The notes under the pieces: model-generated
What the model was told of the DNA's origin: nothing
The model's input: only the letters and a program-made list of their open reading frames with translations
The model's database searches: none
Origin: Bimastos eiseni
Lineage: Eukaryota; Annelida; Clitellata; Crassiclitellata; Lumbricidae
DNA: 64,000 nucleotides
Direction: 5' to 3'
Assembly (NCBI GenBank): GCA_959347315.1
Contig: OY365806.1
Coordinates: forward strand, 37,666,505-37,730,504
Part shown: piece by piece, positions 56,206 through 64,000 of the stretch
Numbering within the stretch: position 1 is the stretch's first letter
Layout: every line of letters starts with the position of its first letter
Translations under genes and position numbers: made by a program

Positions 56206-57623
56206 GAAGACTGTTAGTCTATTGTACGGTGAGTCTTACCTTATAATCGAGTGTTACTGTTACATATGTTCTGCCACAGTTGTCTTCGTCGAAAATTGAA
56301 ACTAAGAGACGACCGCGACTAATGGAATGAGTCAATTATTTAAAGAGAACGCAGTCGCTTGCAATTTTTTTTAGTTATCTATTTTAGCGCAAACTATTTA
56401 AAATTAGGTGATCGAATATCCAACAAATGTTGCTTCCATCTAGCGAATGAACTCCACGTGTGGCTAGTAGTGTTGATTGTTCCGTGGCTTTCGCTTGCAC
56501 TCCAGTCACTTGACGGTCCAGGCTTTTGAATCGCCTCGGTTTAAATCGGGAGATTGACTTTTAAATCGGCACTAATTAGTCATTGGCCATGTTCATAGGT
56601 TCGGCGCTCCCAAGGGGTACTGAACAGGCGCCTTTCAATACGAGGCATAGATGCAGCAAAGAGACCATGTTGCTGAGAAGGTACAACTGAACATGAGTGA
56701 AGGCTGTTTGCTCAACGTCACCGGTCGCCACTAAATGTAAGGGAACCGTCACGTTTACTCAAACTTATACCCGTCGTAGGCCTACACATCGTCCCAAATG
56801 TTTGAGCTCCCTCCCCAGGTGCGTGACGTCGTTTACAGATGGCCCAGTCACAGTAATAGAAAACAGTAACATTATTGGGAAGGCCTAATTCGAATTTCTC
56901 AACCGTTGGAAGAAATCGACAGCACGCGCTGTCAGCACCGTGAAGTCGGCCAGAGGCCTCTACAGGCTTGTCCGTGGAAGCAGACTTACAATAATTCCTT
57001 GAGGGGAATATATTCAGTGATCTAGGGAATAATTATATTAATTATTTAATTTATTTATTTATAACTAAATAATAAATTTAATTAATTCAATTAATTTACA
57101 ATTTAGTCTTGATGCTACAGACCTACAAGAAAAGCTTTCTTTCACGAGAATAATTGCTTGATAGAATTGAGAGTGCACATCACACCGGTAACAAGATGAC
57201 AATGAACTTGGTAAACCCATCATACGAAGGCCTACAGCAACTCCTGTCGGTCATGAAGGTCTTGATAATAGAGCAAATTGTTGGTCACATAAGGTAGTAG
57301 AAGAAGTGTGTTACTATTGCCGATGGCACGTACGACAGCAGCAAGAAGGAAGCAACGGTGTTACTAGGTCAGAAATGGACGACTACGGCCTTCGTAAGCA
57401 GCTCGAGCGACTTGTCTATGTCTCTTGTTCTGGAGACAGTCAAGGAACGCGGCTTTTTGTATTGCTTCTTGATGCATTGAGAGAAGCAGCCAAAAACATT
57501 GATTGGGTTGTGAGGCAAGGTTATGAAGAAGCTGGGAACATAACATAACATGACAAAGATTTAAAGTGGTTCAGAAGACGTTTAGTCTGTGTCAAAACCA
57601 CTGCAATGTAACCTCGAACATGA
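56206..57623. other. No gene recognised
   Basis: The first 100 bp probably continue the older split repeat. TAGGCCTA is at 56777-56784. An AT-rich AATTAATTTA patch lies at 57030-57110. An 80-codon frame at 57306-57548 is unassigned. Confidence 0.5.
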
Positions 57624-57731
57624 TTAATAGCCCAATTTTCCAAACTTCCTCTTAAAAGCTGCCATAGTGTCCACTGAGACAGTACTATCGTCCAAATCAT
57701 TCCACAAGTCTACTACTCTTCGGGGAACTAT
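57624..57731 (-). pseudogene. LINE reverse transcriptase C-terminus (CR1/Jockey-like)
   Basis: Reads IVPRRVVDLWNDL, then STVSVDTMAAFKRKFGKLGY and a TAA (57624-57626). Known: the last segment of many CR1/Jockey-group proteins has R-V-x-x-L-W-N-x-L-P, S-V..S-V-x-x-F-K-x-x-L-D-x. The 35 codons are open. Upstream text could not be joined, so it is a 5'-truncated or decayed copy. Confidence 0.65.
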
Positions 57732-58763
57732 TATAAAGGATTAAGGACGAAGATCGAAGAATTAGATTTGAAAGCATTGTACGTAAATTTTGATGTTCAT
57801 CGCTTAACCCTTGTCATCCAATCAGCAGTTTTGAGTTGCACATGTACGGTGATGTACTGAAATAAGGAATTCCCTCAGGCTGTTGGAAAAACTCGATGGG
57901 TTTTTCTCAAGGCACAAGAGAAATGCAACCCATAGATTTGAACGCCCAGAACAATGGAGGGCAAAATCGTCAACTGAAGCGAGTTGCCTGTGCAAGTTGG
58001 ACAAGTTGAACAGTAACTTGCAGTTGATGCCACCATCCAAAGATTCTGTGCAGTATTATCCAGCCTCGAAGCTCTCTCTTCTACGAGTGAAGACTCAGCG
58101 ACAGTTTCTGGAGCCCATTACTTCTTGCAACGCCTCAGAAATTTCAGATTCATTATTGGCCAGTTCTGTTTTCCCTCATTTGCAAGGCATCTGTAGTCTG
58201 TAGATCTGGGTAGAACTGGCAATGGTAGCAAAATTGATGTCAGAATGTAGAGCAAAATTTGAAACAATACGCCAAGGTAGCAATGTTGACATCACTTGGC
58301 AGCTTTTACTGCAGAAATCCACTTTATTTGCGATTTACCATCTCAATGATCTCAATTATGTTTAAAGTGACGAAAGAAGGAAGATGAAGTGTATTCTATT
58401 GGATGCATGGAGAGGTTTGCAGCCATGGGATCACAGAACTGGAGAGGAGAGTAGGTCTATTCAGCAAGACATGTGCGTTCCCGTACTAAATCAGCAGGCC
58501 CGTAGGCAAAGGGGTGCGAAAAGTAACCGCTTAAAACGAAATCTGATCACTGTCTAGATTTTAGTAAGTTGCTCAAGCTAAGTGAGTCTCCCAGCATAGC
58601 TTAGCTATCATAACGACATGCCTCTACTAAGACGCTTAGGTTATTTAAGTTCAACGTGTTGGCATTGTGGCTGGGATAATCGGAGAATGATCACTTCATG
58701 CATCCATGTATATTAAATATGTAACATTGCTATGTTTTAAAGAAGTAACATTACTAGCGTAAG
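57732..58763. other. No gene recognised
   Basis: A 106-codon plus-strand frame at 57883-58203 is unique and not recognised. It ends at a stop with no known motif. Nothing else was seen. Confidence 0.45.
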
Positions 58764-58809
58764 AATGTTACTTACAATAGTATTTTTACATACTATTGTA
58801 AGTAACATT
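58764..58809. repeat. Perfect 19-bp hairpin with 8-nt loop
   Basis: AATGTTACTTACAATAGTA (58764-58782), loop TTTTTACA, TACTATTGTAAGTAACATT (58791-58809). AGTAACATTACT-like words also occur at about 58744 and 58835, so it sits in a small family of related repeats. Confidence 0.88.
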
Positions 58810-59324
58810 ACTATTGAATTTTAGTTAAGTAACATGATTATTGTCAATTTTTACACAAGGCAATGTCTGATATTCTGAATAGTCATAAACTGTTAAAAAA
58901 AGTTGCTAATTATCTCTAAAATAATCTGCATTTAATCTAGAGTCCGTCATCCATTCTTAGGCTTAGTGGGGTGATCTTACTTCCAACACCTTTAGGGGAT
59001 AGAAGCCTCTGAAGCCGGCAGGAAATACACGTATATCGGTGCCAAACATTGATGGCGGAACATGAACAAATTTACGTTGGCATTTATCGCTTGTTTCTTC
59101 TGATGCGTCAATAGTTGAACCACAGTTTATATTGGACGATCAGCCATTCATGAGGAGAAGAGAGTGGATATGATATGCAATCGTAGAAATAAATAGGATG
59201 CAATTCGATCAAAAGTTCATTTGCTGCGTCATAGTGAGCTCATGCATTGTCCAGGACGACACCAAGGTCCCAAGCAGAGGAAACTCTAGAGTTAAGCCTA
59301 CAATTATATTTGTACAAGGTCGCC
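58810..59324. other. No gene recognised
   Basis: Unique AT-rich sequence between the hairpin and the CATA array. Confidence 0.55.
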
Positions 59325-59600
59325 CATATACATACATACATACATGTCATACATGTCATACATGTCATACATACATACATACATACATACATACATACAT
59401 ACATACATCAATACATGCATACATACATACCTACATGCATTCATTCATACATACATACATACATACATACACACATACATACATAGTATTACATACATAC
59501 ATACATGCTTACATGACATGCCAGCATACATGCATGCATACATGTACATACGTGCATATATCTGTGCATGCATACAACCAAACATACAAACATACATGCA
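59325..59600. repeat. (CATA)n microsatellite with CATGT interruptions
   Basis: About 275 bp of ACAT units. ATACATGTC is repeated three times at 59340-59368. Tyr/Ile/His frames are artefacts. Confidence 0.95.
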
Positions 59601-60004
59601 GATGAGCTTTTATAAATGCAGTTCTTTTATTTGCCCAGATTTATGTTTGAAGAACACGGTTATTCAAAAATAGCATTTCATACAACTGAAAGAAAAGATA
59701 ATCGTAAAACCGCTTCAGCGACAAAGCAAATCTTGAGATTTCTTGAAGTCCAGACGATGACTAAGATGACGAGTAGGAAGAAAAAATGAAGTAGAAATAG
59801 AAAGAGTGTAGATGAAGAGAAGTAGGTGGAAGATGAAGATTAGGAGGCAGAGGAAGAGACTAAGGATGACACGGCAACGTATAATATGGCTGTAAGACAA
59901 CTTGCAGCTGGTGACGGGCTTCGTTCGTGACAATGATATTGCGCCTGACTGAGCCAGTCCTGGATAATTTCTCTTGGCGCATGATGCGCGCTGTTCACCT
60001 TCTC
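59601..60004. other. No gene recognised
   Basis: Short purine-rich patches and unique sequence. The minus-strand frame running into it begins within the CTC tract. Confidence 0.5.
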
Positions 60005-60215
60005 CAACTCCTCATCCAGCTCCTCCTCCTCCTTCTTCTCCTCCTCTTCCTTCTCTGCCTCCTCCTCTACATCCTCCTCTACCTCCTCCTCTTGCTCCTC
60101 ACTTTCTTCCTCCTCCTCCTCCACCATCTCCTTCTCCTTTTCTTCCTCCTTCTCCTCCTCTCCCTCTTCTTCCTCCTCCTCCTCCTCCTTCTCCTCCTCC
60201 TTCACCGTCCCTTTC
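60005..60215. repeat. (CTC/CTT)n tract
   Basis: About 210 bp nearly pure pyrimidine on the plus strand. The Glu/Lys frame on the minus strand is compositional. Confidence 0.94.
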
Positions 60216-61385
60216 AAGTACCCTTATGCTGCAGCAGCTGGTGAGTGGATGTAGTGCTGCAGCCGATTATGCTGCGGATGGTTCTCCCAATTTCATCTCC
60301 GTTTCTGTCGCTGTTCGCTTCAAGTCGTTGAGTCGCGTGTCAACATCTCTGCCAGCAGCACGTAAGTAGTTTCAATGCCAAGTGCATGCATTTCTCTTTC
60401 CATTGCTCCTCTCCTGGCCTTCCATCATTGCCTCCCTTCATGCCATCCTCCCTTCCTCCTTTCCGTCCTTCCTTCCTTCCTTCCTTCCGTCCTTCCTTCC
60501 TCCATCCTTTTCGCATTCATTGTCTCCCTCCTTGACTTCCTTCTTCTCGCTCTTCACCCTGCCCTTCATTCCTGCCGGCCTCATCTCCCATCCATTATTC
60601 CACTCCCTTTCTCTGTGTGTGTGTGTGTCTGTGTATATCTGTGTCTGTGTGTGTGTCTCTGCCTCCGGTATAATGCCTGTCAATTATAGTCTGCCAGTGT
60701 TTGCATTTTTCTATTCCTTCGACCGATCGCTGATGGATAACCTCAGGCCCCTCAGCCAGTTTCAGGATGACGAGTCATTTACGACGACAATGACGATTAT
60801 GATTGTGACGTAATGTTTCCACTGTTGAGTAAGCGAGCGCTGGTATCGGATATTTCTATGACATCATCATATTGGTGGGTCATCGCGTTGCATACTTGTC
60901 TGGCTGGCGAGACATTCCTGTCACGTGACGTTGCTGAATTGTCTACCGTTTGAACTGCTTGTGATTGACCGGCGTTCATTTTAAATGCATGCCTCAGATT
61001 GGTAAACGGTGAAACGTCATGTCTGACGTCAGCGATCACCGTCAACTTGACGGCATGTGGTCTTTAAGGGCGCATTTGGTCCAAGTATAAAATATTTTTT
61101 TAGACTTCGCGTGTTAATCTAAATACTTCAGTTACAGCTACACAATTATGTCGTTAAAAGATTTATCGTCTTAGTTACAGCGATGATTAAATTATGCATT
61201 TGCGATTGAAGAAATCGTAATGACTATTAATCATGGATGCGTAGATATTAAATCACGATGAAGGTAATCCCATGGTGCCCTCGCTCCTTCCGTCGTTCAC
61301 TGGCTAATTAAGAAGAGCGGGAGAATTTGCGCGCCTGATGACGCCAGATTAAGAGTTGCATAGGCGGTGACCATCTCAGCGTATA
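60216..61385. other. No gene; (TTCC)n and (GT)n patches
   Basis: (TTCC)n at about 60440-60510 and GT/GTCT at 60614-60660. The rest is unique. Confidence 0.55.
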
Positions 61386-61660
61386 CACTGCAGGCGTCGT
61401 CGTTTATGTGAACTGGGCGTTGGTTGGCCCCGCCGGCAGAGCCCGTCTACGCCGGCCGCCGACCGCCGTCAGTGACTATGGGTCGAGGAGGAGGCGAACA
61501 GCTGTGGGGCGACAGTTGGCCGTCCACCAACGTTCAGGCCTTATCGATTGGGCGTCCGCTCAAACTGCAGACGATGAGATCAAGCTGGCCTTTGAAACAT
61601 CAGCACACGGGGTAAGAGCAGCCGAAATGGTGCAACGGCTCACTTATATGGCGCTGTTAT
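61386..61660 (+). other. CpG-rich segment, candidate exon of an unknown gene
   Basis: Two plus-strand frames are open. One runs 61424-61614 with an ATG at 61478-61480 (GTGACTATGG context, MGRGGGEQLW). The other runs 61408-61695 and contains DWASAQTADDEIKLAFE. A GGGTAAGA string at 61609-61616 could be a 5' splice site. I do not recognise either peptide, and only one frame could be real. Confidence 0.25.
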
Positions 61661-61725
61661 CGCTCTATGCGAAATTTAAATTCTGCAGTCGCTTATAATC
61701 CAAATTATTCTGTAACTCAACCATC

Positions 61726-61994
61726 GATTATTATTATTCTTGTTGTTATTGTTAATATTGTTGTTGCCATTATTGTTATTATCGTCATCGTCATCATCAT
61801 CATCATCATCATCATCATTATCATCATCATCGTCGTCGTCGTCATCGTCATCATCATCATCATCATCATCGTCATTATTTTTATTATTATTATTTGTTAT
61901 CATTATTATTTTTTTCAATGATTAAACATTTCTTCCTTAGTTCACTGGTTCGATATCATTTACTTCTTTTTTATTAATTTATTTAATAAAATTA

Positions 61995-62027
<33 letters not shown>

Positions 62028-62220
62028 TGCCACTACTATCATTATTATTATTATTATTTTTATTATTTTTATTTTTATTATTATTGTTATTATTGTTATT
62101 ATTATTATCATGACTATAATCATCGTCATCATCATCATAATCATTATCATCAAAAGTTTCATCTTCATGGTCGTCGTTAAACTTTATTATTATTATTATC
62201 ATGATGAGCATCATCGTCAG
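61726..62220. repeat. (ATT)n / (ATC)n trinucleotide arrays
   Basis: Two blocks, 61726-61918 and 61980-62210, separated by about 60 bp of AT-rich sequence. The first contains a CGTCGTCGTC run. Poly-Asp/Ile/Ser/Asn frames are artefacts. Confidence 0.95.
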
Positions 62221-62404
62221 ATCATAGGCGTAGGGGCGGGGCAGAGGGCCCAGAGAGGTAAGTGCGGCCTCAGAATAATTTCGGCAAATACTGTTTTTTT
62301 TGTTAGTTGGAGTCGGGGAAAATGTGAGCTTGAGGTTCAGCACTCAATCGCACATCGCGTGATATAACAGTCCAAATTTGCCCGAATAAAATCTTTCCCC
62401 TCCA

Positions 62405-62499
62405 CTAAAACTTTGCCCTAAGTTTATGATTATCATCATCCTTAATTACAAATAACAATAGCAACAACAGCAACATGAATGATAATAATAATAATATTG

Positions 62500-62530
<31 letters not shown>

Positions 62531-62820
62531 TGATAATAATACTGATAGTGATAATAATAATATTTTGATAATAATAAAAATAGTGATAATGATTATAGAA
62601 ATAATACTTAATAATGATAATATTAATCATAATAAAAATTATAATACTAATAAATATTGATAATAATGACAATGATGACAATAATAGCAATGATTATAGT
62701 AGCAGTAGTAATAGTAGCAATAATGACAATAATGGTACTAAAAGTAATAATAATGATGATAAAAATAATGATTGTAGTAATAATAGTAATTATGAAAATA
62801 AAAATAGTAGTAATAAAAGT
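62405..62820. repeat. Degenerate (AAT)n array
   Basis: About 400 bp of AAT, GAT and AGT units, strongly diverged. Asn/Asp/Ile frames are compositional. Confidence 0.92.
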
Positions 62821-62913
62821 TACTTTTGGCTTAATAGAGCTTTGTCAGTTGGTGTCGAGTCAGAAATTGTGTAATATAAAACGTAAATTCCTTTATGTCA
62901 TCATTGGATCTTT

Positions 62914-63013
62914 AGGCGCAGATCCATTACTTCTCATACAGAAAACATATTAGCGTTTTATAAATAATCAGTAAATATTAATAATCTGTATGAGAAGTAA
63001 TGGATCTGCGCCT
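62914..63013. repeat. Perfect 28-bp inverted repeat, 44-nt loop
   Basis: 62914-62941 and 62986-63013 are exact reverse complements; the arm begins AGGCGCAGATCCATTACTTC. The loop is AT-rich. Exact arms imply recent formation or conversion between them. Confidence 0.93.
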
Positions 63014-63129
63014 CGTGACAGATAATTGTTCCTCGACTCTTATTGCTGTGAAGATTCTAATTGCGAGATGAATCTTAAAACCTTACGATGGCAAAGCACA
63101 TCCGATAAAGGAGCGTGCGTGTAACTCAC

Positions 63130-63225
63130 ACCACTGCTTGCACTCTAGCAGTGCCAGTCCAAACCTAGGATAAAAGAGCAGGGCGACGCTTTTTGTTTGC
63201 ACACAGTATCGTTAAAGTGAAACAA
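63130..63225 (+). mobile_element. LINE-like 3' fragment (TCGTTAAA tail family)
   Basis: CACTGCTTGCACTCTAGCAG, CAGTGCCAGTCC, GGATAAAAGAGCAGGGCGAC and ACAGTATCGTTAAA parallel the copies at 26065 and 54821. Diverged, with no coding part. Confidence 0.65.
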
Positions 63226-63244
63226 CTACTATTATCGTATTGTA

Positions 63245-63300
63245 TTTACATAATTCTAAAGCGCCTCTCCCAGTACGAACTAATCAGAGGCATTCTCAGT
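63245..63300 (-). mobile_element. LINE/SINE 3' tail fragment
   Basis: The minus strand reads GCCTCTGATTAGTTCG, then GGGAGAGGCGCTTTAGAATT: a decayed member of the GCGCTATATAA tail family. Confidence 0.5.
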
Positions 63301-63662
63301 GCGAGAAGCCCCATGGGAATAGGGACGTCTTAAGAATAAGAATGCGGGTAGCAGCTGAAGCACCTCAAATTATAAAAGAGCGTTGTCGGTTTAACCATTT
63401 CTTTATTTGTGGGAGAGTCATGTTTGTGGATTTATGCAAAGCCACGCATGCATTGGGTTATAAAGTTATGAACCTAAGACCCATGAGTTCATTGGGCTGA
63501 TTCTCCGCTAACTGAAAATTATTTCGCATTTGTCGACCATGCGTCCATAGGCACGGATAGAACACACGCTACAAGTAGTGAATGATATCCCAGTAACTAT
63601 TATTTTATAATATCGTATTTCTGAGCGTGTCAATAACATCTCCTTCAGGCTTGAATTACAGC
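63301..63662. other. No gene recognised
   Basis: Unique-looking sequence between the tail fragment and the terminal LINE remnant. Confidence 0.5.
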
Positions 63663-63797
63663 CTAGCAGAGCAGGGGAGGTTCAGCATCATGGACTGTTC
63701 TTCTCCACTTGACTCTGTCGACCTTCTTTTTCAATTTTAAAATCTTCAGGTCATTTTGAATCGTATCTTTCCATCTCTTCTTACGACGTAACTCTAG
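63663..63797 (-). pseudogene. LINE reverse transcriptase extreme C-terminus
   Basis: Reads RRKKRWKDTIQNDLKILKL, then DRVKWRRTVHDAEP and a stop at 63663-63665. Known: a family of LINE proteins ends R-x-x-K-R-W-x-D-x-I-x-x-D-L...D-R-x-x-W-R-x-x-V-x-x-A-x-P. The same frame continues upstream to 63965 but loses similarity beyond about 63797. The element may continue past the window edge. Confidence 0.6.
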
Positions 63798-64000
63798 CGA
63801 ATGGATACTAACTGTAAACTGTACAGCAGAGTTGAGATTGGGTCGGGTCCCAGACCCAGACCCATTTCGACCCAACATTTCTTGCAGAGCTAAATTTTCA
63901 ACGCTGTGCTTTTCATAACGATTCGTTATGGTGCATCTCAAGGCACCTGAGTTTGGAAAGAACATCAGAAGACACTACAAGCCGATCGCAAAACCGTTTT
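63798..64000. other. No gene; small hairpin
   Basis: TTGGGTCG (63838-63845) and CGACCCAA (63868-63875) are inverted arms within a GGGTC/GACCC-rich patch. The window ends in unassigned sequence. Confidence 0.5.

Overview
This window looks like a gene-poor stretch of animal nuclear DNA, most likely from a marine invertebrate. A mollusc or another lophotrochozoan is my best guess, from the repertoire rather than from any diagnostic gene. The evidence is: no operons or dense ORFs; many long microsatellites; two large minisatellites; and remnants of hAT-like, Tc1/mariner-like, pogo-like and Helitron-like DNA transposons, L2/CR1-type and RNase H-bearing LINEs, and a tRNA-derived SINE. I found no intact host protein gene, rRNA or functional tRNA. 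Most longer open frames lie in simple repeats (CT, GA, GT, ATC, CTC arrays) and are not genes. The only recognisable coding sequence is broken transposon sequence.

Layout. 1.8-5.0 kb holds three non-autonomous DNA elements: hAT-like at 1843-2780 and 4071-4342, and a Tc1/mariner-type MITE at 4561-5017. 5.0-8.0 kb is simple sequence. At 8.5-9.5 kb a SINE fragment abuts a pogo-like element with a degraded transposase C-terminus. 12.3-13.5 kb has a cluster of TATCGCGATA palindromes followed by a 25-bp minisatellite with a 274-bp higher-order repeat. 15.8-17.1 kb is Helitron-like, bracketed by a diverged direct repeat. A hAT-like MITE lies at 20.6 kb, twin foldbacks at 23.6-23.8 kb, and pyrimidine-rich arrays at 24-26 kb. 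A decayed but nearly full-length Tc1/mariner-like element with clear terminal repeats lies at 27.5-28.7 kb. A 38-bp minisatellite of about 1.6 kb follows at 30.4-32.0 kb, and a second Helitron-like end at 34.3 kb.

From 36 kb on, LINE debris dominates: reverse transcriptase fragments at 37.2-37.5, 41.8, 45.1, 57.6 and 63.7 kb, a tRNA-derived SINE at 48.4-48.6 kb, a hAT-like element at 54.2-54.6 kb, and the best retrotransposon copy at 54.9-56.2 kb. That last copy carries RNase H plus a zinc-knuckle C-terminus, is 5'-truncated, is flanked by a 15-bp target-site duplication, and interrupts an older repeat. Short 3' tails of the form GCGCTATATAA recur through the window.

These parts do not form a pathway. 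The window is a record of transposition, nested insertion, tandem-array turnover and decay. The most unusual signals are the higher-order structure of both minisatellites, the nested LINE, the adjacent foldbacks at 23.6-23.8 kb, and the over-representation of the palindromes TAGGCCTA and TACATGTA.
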